Assembly: GCA_900167215.1 (NCBI GenBank) | Contig: FUZS01000005.1 | Span: 62,001-126,000, forward strand | Direction of reading: 5' to 3' | DNA from: [Eubacterium] yurii | GTDB lineage: Bacteria > Bacillota > Clostridia > Peptostreptococcales > Filifactoraceae | Length of the DNA: 64,000 nucleotides | Shown here: piece by piece, positions 27,659 to 37,663 of the stretch | How positions within the stretch are numbered: position 1 is the stretch's first letter | Layout: every line of letters begins with the position of its first letter | Made by a program: the position numbers and the translations under genes | Notes under the pieces: model-generated | Databases searched by the model: none | What the model saw: only the letters and a program-made list of their open reading frames with translations | Told to the model about the DNA's origin: nothing

Positions 27659-27797
27659 GTAATAAAAAAAGAGATATTAATAAATTAACTTTATTTGTGT
27701 ATTTAGTAGTGATATCAATATTTTAAAATACTTATGAAATATGATAGGACTTAGGATAACAGTGTTAGTATAACAATCTCTGAATTAAGGAGAACTA

Positions 27798-28688
27798 ATG
27801 AAAAAAGATGTCTACAAAAAAATTCAGTTTATTTTATTTATAACCTTTGTTGCAAATATGTTAGTGGCAATTTTTAAGATAATAATAGGTATAGCTACAA
27901 AATCTACATCTATTACAGCTGATGCCTTTACATCTGTAGCAGACGGACTGTCAAATGTAATAGCTGTATTAGGAATATATTTCGCATCCAAACCGGAAGA
28001 TGAACATCATCCCTACGGTCATGCCAAGATAGAGACAGTGGCAAGCTTATTGATAGGACTTTTCCTTGCATATACAGGAATCAAAGTAATGATGGAGGCT
28101 ATAGATAAGATTAAAAACCCGGTGCATCCTGATATAACTGCTGTAAGCATAATAGTGATGATATTTACCTTGATAGTAAACGGCTTTGTATCTTATTATG
28201 AACAGAAAAAAGGAGAAGAATTAGGCTCCTCAATCTTGGTTTCAGACGCACTTCACACGAGGTCTGACATCTATGTCACTATAGGTGTACTTATCACGCT
28301 ATTTTTGATAAAGACAGGAGCCCCTGTAATTCTTGATTCCATAGCGTCAATTATAATATCACTACTGATATTTAAAACAGCCTACGATGTCTTTGTAGAA
28401 AATACAAATGTACTCATTGATGCAAGGGTAGTAGATAATGAGCTTATAAAAGAGACAGTGTTCAAAAACTACGAAAGTGTTAAAGGAATACACAAGATAA
28501 GATCAAGAGGAACGCAAAATAATATATTTATAGATATGCACGTTCAGGTGGATCCGGATATGAACGTAAGACAAAGTCATATGCTAATGCACGAAATAGA
28601 GAAGACTATTCAAAAAGATATAAACAGTAATGCCCATGTAATTATTCATATAGAGCCGTATTCCGGCAAGGACGATAACAGTATTTAA
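27798..28688 (+). CDS. Cation diffusion facilitator transporter
   Basis: A 296-aa CDF protein with six predicted transmembrane helices. The metal-site motif TADAFTSVADGLSN lies in helix 2 and VSDALHTRSDIYV in helix 5, with HHPYGHAKIETV between. A cytoplasmic C-terminal domain (about residues 205-296) has HIEPY. It should export Zn, Mn or Fe(II) by proton exchange. HTRSD rather than HxxxD-only context cannot fix metal choice. RBS AAGGAG. A single-gene unit. Confidence 0.92.
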   Translation: MKKDVYKKIQFILFITFVANMLVAIFKIIIGIATKSTSITADAFTSVADGLSNVIAVLGIYFASKPEDEHHPYGHAKIETVASLLIGLFLAYTGIKVMMEAIDKIKNPVHPDITAVSIIVMIFTLIVNGFVSYYEQKKGEELGSSILVSDALHTRSDIYVTIGVLITLFLIKTGAPVILDSIASIIISLLIFKTAYDVFVENTNVLIDARVVDNELIKETVFKNYESVKGIHKIRSRGTQNNIFIDMHVQVDPDMNVRQSHMLMHEIEKTIQKDINSNAHVIIHIEPYSGKDDNSI

Positions 28689-28724
28689 GAGATATACTGT
28701 TATTTTTTGACTAAAAAATTATGC

Positions 28725-28970
28725 TAATACTAATCACCGTTTACAATGCGGAGAATGCTATTTTACTAAATTATATGTTTTTCAGTTTGTCAATAATTTT
28801 GCTGATACTAATATCTATTTAATCTATGGAAAATTTTTATTAATATTTTAAAGAAATAGTATATGACTTATAACTTTATTATAAAAATATAAAACATAAT
28901 TTATCCATTATTCTATTAGATTTTAGTATGAAATAGAATCACATGGCTTTTTGATAGGTTTTTGTATAAA
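28725..28970 (+). repeat. Family A repeat, copy A3, interrupted by a family B insertion
   Basis: The left part (28725-28804, TAATACTAATCACC through GTCAATAATTTTGCTG) and the right part (28930-28970, AGAATCACATGGCTTTTTGATAGG) match the uninterrupted copy at 41129-41248. An entire family B element lies between them. The right terminus is slightly decayed (TTGTATAAA). Confidence 0.7.
28805..28929 (+). repeat. Family B repeat, copy B4, nested in A3
   Basis: It starts ATACTAATATCTATTTAATC and ends TTAGATTTTAGTAT. The 125-bp length and internal TTTATCCATTATTCTATTAG match other B copies. It splits family A just after GCTG. Confidence 0.7.
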
Positions 28971-29038
28971 GAATTATGATAATCTATATTTCTAAGAAAG
29001 TTTAGTATTAAATATTATTATATAAATTTGGGGAGTTT

Positions 29039-29743
29039 ATGAATAAACACGACAAAATAATAAAGGCTTTAAAGACTGCCATACCATATACATTACCGAT
29101 ATTTGCCGGGTTTTGGTTTTTAGGAATGGCCTACGGTATTTATATGAATTCCTTAGGATTTTCTTTTTTCTATCCTATAGTGATGAGTATGACTATCTTT
29201 GCAGGCTCTATGGAATTTGTAGCGGCAGATTTGCTTACTCAATCCTTTAATCCACTGTTAGCATTTCTAATGACATTGATGATAAATGCAAGACATCTCT
29301 TTTATGGTATAGCTATGCTCGATAAGTATAAAAATACAGGGCTGAAAAAAATATACCTGATATTTGGTATGTGTGACGAGACATTTTCAATAAACTATAG
29401 TGCTAAAATACCTAAAGATGTGGATAGAGGGTGGTTTATGTTCTTTGTAACGTTGCTCAACTACACTTTTTGGGTATCAGGAGCTGCTATAGGTGCAGTA
29501 TTTGGAGATGTAATAAACTTCAATACTAAGGGAATAGAATTTGTAATGACTTCCATGTTTGTAGTGATTTTTTTGGAGCAGTTTTTAAGAGAAAAAGACC
29601 ATACATCCGCATTTGTAGGTATAGTAATAACTGTAATTTGCAGAGTCATATTTGGAAGAGATAAGTTTATAATTTTGTCTATGATAGGTATTTTGCTTGT
29701 ACTTACAGCGTTAAGAGGAAGAATTGAAAAAAATATAGTATAA
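29039..29743 (+). CDS. azlC: Branched-chain amino acid exporter, large subunit AzlC
   Basis: A 234-aa membrane protein of the AzlC family. The start PYTLPIFAGFWFLGMAYGI and the block GSMEFVAADLL...LMTLMINARHLFYGIAM are characteristic. With AzlD it exports branched-chain amino acids and analogues such as azaleucine. The azlD gene follows after 21 bp in the standard order. RBS TGGGGAG. Nothing nearby indicates control by Lrp. Confidence 0.92.
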   Translation: MNKHDKIIKALKTAIPYTLPIFAGFWFLGMAYGIYMNSLGFSFFYPIVMSMTIFAGSMEFVAADLLTQSFNPLLAFLMTLMINARHLFYGIAMLDKYKNTGLKKIYLIFGMCDETFSINYSAKIPKDVDRGWFMFFVTLLNYTFWVSGAAIGAVFGDVINFNTKGIEFVMTSMFVVIFLEQFLREKDHTSAFVGIVITVICRVIFGRDKFIILSMIGILLVLTALRGRIEKNIV

Positions 29744-29764
29744 ATTAATTTTGAGGAGAAAGTA

Positions 29765-30094
29765 ATGACATTAGTACAAAGAATAATAACAATAGCTGTA
29801 GTGTCTCTTGGAACAATGCTTACAAGATTTTTACCCTTTCTGATATTCAAATCTGAAACTAAGACTCCGAAATTTATAGAATATCTGGGAAAAGCTCTGC
29901 CATCAGCAGTCTTTGCTATGTTGGTTATATATTGTCTGAAAGATGTAAATATCTTTGTGGTAAAAAATGTAGTGCCTGAGATGATAGGAGTAGGAGTAAC
30001 AGTTATAGTACATCTGCTTAAGAAGAATTTTCTTCTTTCTATGCTTTCCGGTACTGCAATATATATGTTTTTAGTTCAGGCCATATTTGTATAA
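29765..30094 (+). CDS. azlD: Branched-chain amino acid exporter, small subunit AzlD
   Basis: A 109-aa protein with three to four hydrophobic helices. GTMLTRFLPFLIF and the LGKALPSAVFAMLVIYCLKD block are typical of AzlD. It pairs with AzlC in the exporter. RBS TGAGGAG in the 21-bp gap; the two genes form one transcript. Confidence 0.92.
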   Translation: MTLVQRIITIAVVSLGTMLTRFLPFLIFKSETKTPKFIEYLGKALPSAVFAMLVIYCLKDVNIFVVKNVVPEMIGVGVTVIVHLLKKNFLLSMLSGTAIYMFLVQAIFV

Positions 30095-30527
30095 GTCTTA
30101 AAATTTAAAAACTTTTTCACCTAAAAAACATTAAAAATATTGAAACTTGAATATATTATATAAAAACCATACTATGTTTACTTAGCTATTATTTATTAGA
30201 ATTTAGTATAATATGTTTTTTTAGTATTTTCATTTTTTGTTTAAATATGGAAATTTTAATAGATATTATTTATAAATATATACATAATATTTGTATTAAA
30301 AAAACAATCTATGTTTAAAATTCATAATATATTCTATGATTTTGCTTGGAAGATTAAGCTATTTATAAATAGTAGTTATGGATTAAATATATAATTGTTT
30401 TACATCAATATTAAAATATAAAAAGGAAATCAAAATCAAGTATTGAAAAATAAGAAAAATTATTTTATAATATGAGTTGTTTAACTATAATTATCAATTA
30501 GTTTTTATTATTTTTAAGGTGAGTAAA
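30095..30527. other. Long intergenic region after azlD
   Basis: 433 bp of AT-rich DNA with no supported gene. A short stretch around 30189-30211 (TTATTTATTAGAATTTAGTATAA) resembles the right end of family B and may be a remnant. Confidence 0.4.
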
Positions 30528-31295
30528 ATGCTTGGTGTGGCAAGTTTCATATTGCCTATTTTGGATGTTGACATAGGCTGGTCTTTTAAACAATCACCCA
30601 AAAAAGGTAATCATATAAGAGTAAAAAGGCAGTTATACTATCATCACGGCATATATGTGTCTGATAATGAAGTGATACATTTTTCAGGTAGAAATAGTGA
30701 CAGTATCTTGGACTGGGAAAATTGCGAGATTATTGTTACTACTCTTAGAGAATTTTTAAATGGCGGAAGACTTGAGGTCAGAAGATATCTCAAATGTGAA
30801 AAATGTAAAATCAACGATGAAGAATATATAGTGAAAAAGGCGAAATCTTACATAGGTAAAAAAGGGTATAACTTATTTACAAATAACTGTGAACATTTTG
30901 CAAACTACTGTACTATGGATAAGAAGGTAAGTGAACAAGTAGATAAATTTGTTAGCTTGCACTTACCTAAGACTCTTGCCCTTTCATTTATGCCAAGAGC
31001 AATTTTCTTTGGTGGTAACTTAGGGCTATCACTTATATTTGCTATCCTGCTTTCAACTATATCAAAAGGGACTGATACAAAGAGTTCAAAGAGCAAAAAA
31101 ATAATAGAGACAACGCTAAGCAAGCCGTGTATAAGTAATAAAAACAAAGCGACTAAATCAAAAGTGGGATTTGAGAAAAAATATCCGAGAAAAGAGGATA
31201 TAAAAGTAAGTATAACTGTGGAAAAAGACCATTCTTCAAATTCTCAAAATCTTTACAGCTATACTTATATAAGTGATGGGGAATTTGATATTTAG
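30528..31295 (+). CDS. LRAT-like (lecithin retinol acyltransferase domain) membrane-anchored protein
   Basis: A 255-aa protein with an NlpC/P60-superfamily LRAT domain at about residues 24-130: conserved His in YYHHGIYV (H39/H40), a second in VIHFSG (H51) and the catalytic Cys in NNCEHFANYC (C121). A hydrophobic segment (about 154-172) follows, then a basic, Ser/Lys-rich tail. LRAT proteins are thiol acyltransferases or lipases acting on phospholipids; the bacterial ones are mostly uncharacterised. The start is set at 30528 after AAGGTGAG. Monocistronic, with a good terminator. Confidence 0.75.
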   Translation: MLGVASFILPILDVDIGWSFKQSPKKGNHIRVKRQLYYHHGIYVSDNEVIHFSGRNSDSILDWENCEIIVTTLREFLNGGRLEVRRYLKCEKCKINDEEYIVKKAKSYIGKKGYNLFTNNCEHFANYCTMDKKVSEQVDKFVSLHLPKTLALSFMPRAIFFGGNLGLSLIFAILLSTISKGTDTKSSKSKKIIETTLSKPCISNKNKATKSKVGFEKKYPRKEDIKVSITVEKDHSSNSQNLYSYTYISDGEFDI

Positions 31296-31376
31296 TTGTA
31301 CTTTAAAAATTTTTAAGATAAGTATATTTAAAAGATAATTCAAACTATATTTTTATATATTTGGTAAAATAATCTG

Positions 31377-31410
31377 AAAAGCGACAAGTTACAGACCTGG
31401 TCGCTTTTTT
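31377..31410 (+). terminator. Intrinsic terminator after the LRAT-like gene
   Basis: Stem AAAAGCGAC / GTCGCTTTT, 14-nt loop, followed by a run of T. The rest of the gap to 31652 shows no gene. Confidence 0.8.
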
Positions 31411-31652
31411 TCGTGATATTTATTATAAGGTTTTATTATTGTAAAATTTATTTTTTTATAGTATAATATCCAAGTGATTGTAATTTTAAGGTCGTACAAG
31501 AATTATAGAATTATGTAATTTATAATTTGCATTGAAGGAAAGAAATTGTATTATATTATAAACAATACAGGGTATTACAGTACGAAATTATGATTAAGTA
31601 AGATTTATTTACCAAATACGAAAATAAGAAATTCTAAAGATAGGTGAATTAT

Positions 31653-32654
31653 ATGGAAAAAAATGTTCTATGTGAGGTGAGAAATCTTCACACAGCTTTT
31701 AGAATCAAGGATACATACTATGATGCCATAGAAAATGTGAACCTTAGTCTCTATTCCAACGAAGTGCTTGCAATAGTGGGAGAATCAGGCTGTGGGAAGT
31801 CAACTCTTGCTACAACTATAATGGGCTTGCATGATTTTAACTATACCAAAGTTTCAGGAGAGGTGATTTTTGAAGATAAAAATTTGCTTACACTGAACCA
31901 AGATGAGTACAATAAAATCCGTGGAGGAAAGATAGGGATGATATTTCAAGATCCTCTTTCTGCTCTTAACCCCTTGCAAAGGATAGGAGAGCAGATAGAA
32001 GAGGCGCTTACTTATCATACAAAGTTTTCTAAGGAAGAAAAAAAGGCAAGAGTATTAGAACTCTTGGAAAAAGTCGGCATAGAAAACCCAAGCAGGGTGT
32101 ACAGACAGTTCCCACATCAATTGTCAGGCGGTATGCGTCAAAGAGTTATGATAGCTATGGCTCTAAGTTGCAAACCTAAGATGATAATAGCGGATGAGCC
32201 TACTACAGCTCTTGACGTTACTATTCAAGCGCAGATACTGGATTTGCTTACAGATTTGCAAAATGAAATAAAGGCAGGAATAATCTTAATTACTCATGAC
32301 CTCGGCGTAGTGGCTCAGATGGCAGACAGAGTAGCTGTAATGTACGCAGGTCAGGTGGTGGAACTTGCAGACAGCATGGAGCTATTCAACAATCCATTAC
32401 ATCCGTATACAAAAAGTTTGCTGAACTCAATACCTCAGATAGATGTAGAGGATGAAAAAGATCTTCATGTTATACAAGGAATGGTCCCTTCACTTAAAAA
32501 CTTACCAAGACAGGGATGCAGATTTGCTCCGAGGATACCGCATATAGCTGAATCTTCTCACGAAGAAGATCCACAAATGCACGAAGTAATTCCGGGGCAT
32601 TTTGTAAGATGTACTTGTTATAAAGATTTTTATTTTGAAGAGGAGAGCGTATAG
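31653..32654 (+). CDS. oppD: Oligopeptide ABC transporter ATPase OppD
   Basis: A 333-aa ATPase of the Opp/Dpp type: Walker A GESGCGKST, signature LSGGMRQRVMIAMALSCKPK, Walker B MIIADEPTTALD, and the C-terminal oligopeptide extension with cysteines (GCRFAPRIPH...FVRCTCYKDF) that can bind an Fe-S cluster. Together with OppF it powers peptide import. I place the start at ATG 31653, just after AGGTG. Its TAG stop directly abuts the oppF start. Confidence 0.93.
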   Translation: MEKNVLCEVRNLHTAFRIKDTYYDAIENVNLSLYSNEVLAIVGESGCGKSTLATTIMGLHDFNYTKVSGEVIFEDKNLLTLNQDEYNKIRGGKIGMIFQDPLSALNPLQRIGEQIEEALTYHTKFSKEEKKARVLELLEKVGIENPSRVYRQFPHQLSGGMRQRVMIAMALSCKPKMIIADEPTTALDVTIQAQILDLLTDLQNEIKAGIILITHDLGVVAQMADRVAVMYAGQVVELADSMELFNNPLHPYTKSLLNSIPQIDVEDEKDLHVIQGMVPSLKNLPRQGCRFAPRIPHIAESSHEEDPQMHEVIPGHFVRCTCYKDFYFEEESV

Positions 32655-33590
32655 ATGAGTTTGTTGGAAATAAAAGACCTCAAGGTGTATTATCCTATAA
32701 GAGGCGGTTTTTTCAATAAAATAATAGACCATGTCTATGCAGTGGACGGAGTGTCTATGACAATAGAGCAGGGCAAGACATATGGACTTATTGGCGAGTC
32801 AGGAAGTGGCAAGTCTACCATAGGTAAGACTATAGTGGGGCTTGAAAAGGCTACAGCCGGAGAGATAATATTCGATGGACAAAATGTACTTAAACCCGCT
32901 GTCAGAAAGAAGATAAAGTACAATCAAGACGTACAGATGATATTCCAAGATTCCATGTCAAGTTTGGATCCAAGAAAGAGAGTTTTGGACATAATAGCTG
33001 AGCCTATAAGAAACTTTGAAAATCTTGACTCAAAGGCTGAAAAGCTAAAGGTATGTGAACTGCTTGAGATAGTAGGTATGCCTATTGACTCGATATTTAA
33101 ATATCCTCATGAGTTTTCAGGAGGTCAAAGACAAAGAATAGGTGTGGCAAGAGCCATAGCCTGTAAGCCTAAGTTAATCATTGCTGACGAACCTGTATCG
33201 GCACTTGATTTATCAGTACAGGCACAGGTACTAAACTATTTGAAAAAAATTCAAAAGGACTTTAATCTTTCATATATATTTATCTCACATGACCTTGGTG
33301 TGGTAAAGCATATGTGTGACTATATCTATATAATGCACAGAGGCAGATTTACAGAAACAGGCAACAGAGCTGATATTTATAAAGATTCAAGACATATATA
33401 TACTAAGAGGCTGATAGCTTCCATTCCTCAGATAAATCCTTCTTTAAAACAACAACTCAAAGAAAATAGAGAAAAGGTTGAAAAAGAATTTGATGAGAGC
33501 TACAGTTCGTATTATGATGAAAGCGGAAGAGCATATCCGCTTGAAAAATTGTCTGATACACACTTTGTAGCAGGAAGGAAGGGGGCATAA
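32655..33590 (+). CDS. oppF: Oligopeptide ABC transporter ATPase OppF
   Basis: A 311-aa ATPase: Walker A GESGSGKSTIGKT, signature FSGGQRQRIGVARAIACKPK, Walker B LIIADEPVSALDLS. It pairs with OppD. The C-terminal extension is shorter than that of OppD and lacks its cysteines. It begins at the base after the oppD stop and ends 2 bp before oppB, so the cluster is tightly coupled. Confidence 0.93.
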   Translation: MSLLEIKDLKVYYPIRGGFFNKIIDHVYAVDGVSMTIEQGKTYGLIGESGSGKSTIGKTIVGLEKATAGEIIFDGQNVLKPAVRKKIKYNQDVQMIFQDSMSSLDPRKRVLDIIAEPIRNFENLDSKAEKLKVCELLEIVGMPIDSIFKYPHEFSGGQRQRIGVARAIACKPKLIIADEPVSALDLSVQAQVLNYLKKIQKDFNLSYIFISHDLGVVKHMCDYIYIMHRGRFTETGNRADIYKDSRHIYTKRLIASIPQINPSLKQQLKENREKVEKEFDESYSSYYDESGRAYPLEKLSDTHFVAGRKGA

Positions 33591-33592
33591 TT

Positions 33593-34555
33593 ATGTGGAA
33601 GACGGTACTAAGAAGATTGCTTATAATGATACCTCAGCTTATCATCTTGAGCCTGCTTGTATTCATACTTGCCAAGATGATGCCTGGTGATGCTCTTACA
33701 GGACAGGTAGGAGGCGGTGTCGATCCAAAAGTTATTGAAGAGATAAGAAGACAGTCAGGATTTTATGATCCTTGGCATGTACAATATATAAGATGGATAA
33801 AGGGAGTCTTGCATGGAGATTTCGGCAAGAGCTTTACTTACAAGCTACCGGTGCTTGCTACCATAGGGCCAAGGGCTGTAAACAGCTTTGCACTTTCATT
33901 TATGGCACTTATAATCATGTATGCCTTTGCCATTCCCATAGGCATATTCGCCGGAAAAAATAACGGTAGCAGATTTGATAAGATAGTTGTGTTCCTAAAC
34001 TTTGTCAACTATGCAGTACCTTCATTTGTAATGTATCTTTTTGCAATACTTATATTCGGATACAAATTAGGCTGGTTCCCTACTATAGGTTCAGTAGACT
34101 CACAGTTTACCGCTGGGACTTTTGCTTATTATATGAGTAAACTGCACCATATGATAATGCCGGCTACCTGTATAGCCATCATCAGTTCCGTAGGTACGAT
34201 ACAGTATCTTAGAAACGAAGTCATAGACGCCAAGACTCAAGACTATGTCAAGACTGCCAAGAGTAAGGGCGTTCCTATGAGAAAAATATATACTCATCAC
34301 ATCTTTAGAAACTCGCTTTTACCGATAGCAGCATTTTTCGGATTCCAAATTTCAGGCTTGCTTGGCGGATCTGTAATTGCAGAGTCAATATTTAACTATC
34401 AGGGCATGGGTAAGTTCTTCCTTGAGGCAATAGGTTCACGTGATTATTCAGTTGCAATTGCACTGATACTTATATACGGATTTTTGTTTCTACTTGGCTC
34501 ATTATTGTCAGATATTACCATGAGTATAGTAGATCCAAGGATAAGAATAGAGTAG
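33593..34555 (+). CDS. oppB: Oligopeptide ABC transporter permease OppB
   Basis: A 320-aa permease with six predicted transmembrane helices. The start TVLRRLLIMIPQLIILSLLVFILAKMMPGD and the EAA loop (YVKTAKSKGVPMRKIYTHHIFRNS region) are those of the DppB/OppB family. It forms the peptide channel with OppC. RBS AAGGGGG lies at the end of oppF. Confidence 0.93.
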   Translation: MWKTVLRRLLIMIPQLIILSLLVFILAKMMPGDALTGQVGGGVDPKVIEEIRRQSGFYDPWHVQYIRWIKGVLHGDFGKSFTYKLPVLATIGPRAVNSFALSFMALIIMYAFAIPIGIFAGKNNGSRFDKIVVFLNFVNYAVPSFVMYLFAILIFGYKLGWFPTIGSVDSQFTAGTFAYYMSKLHHMIMPATCIAIISSVGTIQYLRNEVIDAKTQDYVKTAKSKGVPMRKIYTHHIFRNSLLPIAAFFGFQISGLLGGSVIAESIFNYQGMGKFFLEAIGSRDYSVAIALILIYGFLFLLGSLLSDITMSIVDPRIRIE

Positions 34556-34565
34556 GAGGTGCAAG

Positions 34566-35504
34566 ATGGAAAATAATCAAAAACAAATAGAGCTTGAGAA
34601 AAAATTGGATGAGCTGGAAGCCATACAAAAAAAGGAAAATCCTATAGGCTTTGCAGTAATAGTAAGAGAGTTTAAAAAAGACAAGCTTGCAAGTTTTTCT
34701 CTATATGTTTTGTTAGCATTTTTTGCTTTTGTCTATATAGCTTCAATGTTTATAAATACAGAGGCTCTCAATACGGTAGACATATTCAGGAAGTACGATC
34801 CTCCTTCTTTTAAAAATATATGGGATATATTCGGTCGTGATTCCGGTGGTAGAAGTGTACTTGGACTTTTGATAGTAGGAGCGAGAAACTCTATTACCAT
34901 AGGTATAGCTATAACTATAATAACATCAATTGTAGGACTTATATCAGGACTTTGTATGGGCTTTTATGGAGGCAAGGTAGACTCATATATCATGAGAGTG
35001 GTTGACTTTATAGGAGTATTACCTACCTTGATGATAATCATATCTTTCGTTTCAATGGCGAAGACTTACAATGTATTTACACTTATAGGCGTAATGTCGG
35101 TGTTTTATTGGACAGGTACAGCCAGACTGGTAAGATCCAAGGCGTTGTCGGAGTCAAGACGTGACTACGTATCTGCATCTAAGACTATGGGTACAAGTGA
35201 TATCAAAATCATGCTAAGAGGTATACTTCCCAATATTTCGTCAATATTGATAGTGGACGGTACTCTTACACTTGCTGCTAATATCGGCATAGAAACAGCG
35301 CTTTCATATCTAGGATTTGGTCTACCTATATCGGTACCTTCTATAGGTACACTTATATCACTTGCATCAAAGCCTGAGATAATCCAAAGTAAGATGTATG
35401 TATGGTTACCTGCAGCACTTACACTGCTATTGATGATGCTTAGTATCAACTATATAGGACAGGCTCTAAGAAGAGCATCTGATGCAAGACAAAGATTAGG
35501 ATAG
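34566..35504 (+). CDS. oppC: Oligopeptide ABC transporter permease OppC
   Basis: A 312-aa permease of the DppC/OppC family with an extended charged N-terminus (about 35 residues), then FKKDKLASFSLYVLLAFFAF. The EAA loop is YVSASKTMGTSDIKIMLRGILPN. It pairs with OppB. TAGGAGG lies 10 bp after oppB. An intercistronic hairpin separates it from oppA. Confidence 0.93.
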   Translation: MENNQKQIELEKKLDELEAIQKKENPIGFAVIVREFKKDKLASFSLYVLLAFFAFVYIASMFINTEALNTVDIFRKYDPPSFKNIWDIFGRDSGGRSVLGLLIVGARNSITIGIAITIITSIVGLISGLCMGFYGGKVDSYIMRVVDFIGVLPTLMIIISFVSMAKTYNVFTLIGVMSVFYWTGTARLVRSKALSESRRDYVSASKTMGTSDIKIMLRGILPNISSILIVDGTLTLAANIGIETALSYLGFGLPISVPSIGTLISLASKPEIIQSKMYVWLPAALTLLLMMLSINYIGQALRRASDARQRLG

Positions 35505-35522
35505 AATATTTATTAGTTAATT

Positions 35523-35543
35523 AATTATTGTAAGGCAATAATT
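35523..35543 (+). promoter_or_regulatory. Intercistronic hairpin between oppC and oppA
   Basis: AATTATTG / CAATAATT stem (8 bp) with a 5-nt loop and no T-tract. Such hairpins often protect 3' ends or allow extra oppA transcript; here that is inference. Confidence 0.45.
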
Positions 35544-35586
35544 ATTATAAATATTAATATTTTTGGAAGGTTAAAAGGAGGAAAAA

Positions 35587-37425
35587 ATGAAGAGATTTTT
35601 GAAGACACTGTCACTGGGATTGGCAGTCAGTATGCTCTTGGCAGCCTGCGGTTCTCCGTCAGGTGGCGGAAGTACAGGAGGCAATACAACAGGTGGAGAT
35701 AAGAAGGATGTTGCTGCTGCTACATCGGCAATAGAGCAAAAACATCCGGCTAAAATTGAAAACGAAGGAACAGCTGTTGCTGATGCTACATTAAAAGTAG
35801 GAGTTGTATCAGACTCAGCTTTTAAGGGAATCTTGCATCCTTATCTTTATTCAAATGGTATAGATAATTACTTCTTGAAATATACTATGGCAGGAGCCTT
35901 CCCTACAGATTCTGACTTTAAGCTTTTGCTTGACAGTGATGAGACACCTATAAAGATGAGCGTTGATAAGGAAAATAAGGCAGTAACATACAAGATAAAT
36001 CCTAAGTTCAAATGGTCAAACGGTGAACCTGTAACTACAAAGGACATAGTAAAGACGTATGAAATAATAGCAAACAAAACTTACATCAAATCTTCAGACT
36101 CTATAAGATTCAGCGAAGATATGCACATAATAAAGGGTATTTTGGATTACCACAACGGTAAGGCTGACAAGATATCAGGTCTTGAAGTAATAGATGATGC
36201 CACTATGAAGATACATCTTACAAAGATGACTCCGGGGGTATTGTGGGGAGGACCTTTCGTAGGTGAATTCGTAAACGCCAAGCAATTTGAAGGTATAGCA
36301 ATGGATAAGATAGTACAATCTGATGCCCTAAGAAAAAATCCCCTATCTTACGGTCCTTATGTAATAAAATCAGTAGTACCTGGGGAAAAGATAGTGTATG
36401 AAGCCAATAAATACTACTATAGAGGAGAGCCTAAGGTTAAAAAACTTGAAATGGAAATACTTCCTCCATCTCAACAGGTGGCAGCTACAAAAGCAGGTAA
36501 ATATGATATAATATTAGGTGCTCAAGCTGACTCATATCCTCAATATGCAGAGCTTGACAATATCAAGATTGCTACAAGACAAGACTTGTACGAATCATAT
36601 CTTGGATTCAAACTTGGTAAATGGGATAAAGACAAAAATGAAGTCGTAACAAATCCTGAAGCAAAGATGGCTGATGCTAAATTAAGACAAGCTATGGCTT
36701 ATGCTATAGATAATGACAGCATAGGTGAAAAATTCTACAATGGATTGAGATTTAATGCTGCAGGTCCTATAGCTCCGGTATTTAAGAGCCTTTACAACCC
36801 TACTGTACCTAACTTCAAATATGATCTTGAAAAGGCTAAAACTCTTCTTGATGAAGCAGGATTTAAGGATACTAACGGCGACGGCATAAGAGAAGATAAG
36901 AAAGGCCAGACGCTAAAAATTAACTTTGCAATGATGAGCGGTTCTGAAATATCTGAGCCACTTTCTCAATACTACCTACAACAATGGAAACAAATAGGTC
37001 TTGATGTATCTTTGGTTGACGGAAGACTGTTGGAATTTAACAACTTCTACGAAAGAATAGAAAATGATGACCCGGCAATAGACTGCTATTCAGCAGCATG
37101 GGGACTTGCGTCAGATCCTAATCCGTCAGGATTCTATGGTAAAAATACAAATGCTAACTACCCAAGATATACATCTGAAAAGTTACAAAGCATACTTGAA
37201 AAGATAGAATCAGAAGAAGCTATGGATCCTACAAAGATGAAAGCATTCTATGATGAGTTCCAACAAATTGCATTTGAAGAAGTACCTTTCATACCTTTCC
37301 TTAACAAAGTTGACTTCATACCTATAAACAATAGAGTTAAAAACTACGACTTTGCGTATGACACAGAATTTACTTGGGGCGATATAGAGCTTACAGCTGC
37401 TGAACCTGTAAAATCTACAAAATAG
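35587..37425 (+). CDS. oppA: Oligopeptide-binding lipoprotein OppA
   Basis: A 612-aa SBP_bac_5 family lipoprotein with lipobox LLAAC at residues 18-22 and a Gly/Thr-rich linker. Family marks are the FKWSNGEPVTTKDIVKTYE block and, near residue 370, KLRQAMAYAIDNDSI. It delivers peptides to the OppBC channel. It is last in the oppDFBCA order, where many Firmicutes put it first. RBS AAAGGAGG. No terminator hairpin is obvious after it. Confidence 0.94.
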   Translation: MKRFLKTLSLGLAVSMLLAACGSPSGGGSTGGNTTGGDKKDVAAATSAIEQKHPAKIENEGTAVADATLKVGVVSDSAFKGILHPYLYSNGIDNYFLKYTMAGAFPTDSDFKLLLDSDETPIKMSVDKENKAVTYKINPKFKWSNGEPVTTKDIVKTYEIIANKTYIKSSDSIRFSEDMHIIKGILDYHNGKADKISGLEVIDDATMKIHLTKMTPGVLWGGPFVGEFVNAKQFEGIAMDKIVQSDALRKNPLSYGPYVIKSVVPGEKIVYEANKYYYRGEPKVKKLEMEILPPSQQVAATKAGKYDIILGAQADSYPQYAELDNIKIATRQDLYESYLGFKLGKWDKDKNEVVTNPEAKMADAKLRQAMAYAIDNDSIGEKFYNGLRFNAAGPIAPVFKSLYNPTVPNFKYDLEKAKTLLDEAGFKDTNGDGIREDKKGQTLKINFAMMSGSEISEPLSQYYLQQWKQIGLDVSLVDGRLLEFNNFYERIENDDPAIDCYSAAWGLASDPNPSGFYGKNTNANYPRYTSEKLQSILEKIESEEAMDPTKMKAFYDEFQQIAFEEVPFIPFLNKVDFIPINNRVKNYDFAYDTEFTWGDIELTAAEPVKSTK

Positions 37426-37663
37426 TTAAGAGAAAATTGAGATAAGAGCGAAAGCTTATAAAATCATCATTTGCTTTATTATATTGCTGTATACTAAAAT
37501 TGATTAGAAATGCAACAAATATGTTTTATTATCCATAATGCAAATAGAGTATACAATGGATAATGTATTTAACAAAATTTATACGTTAATCTAAGAAATA
37601 TTAGTATTAAGTTTCCATATAAAGACTCTATATTTTTATAAGTGTTGCTATGATAAAATGTAG

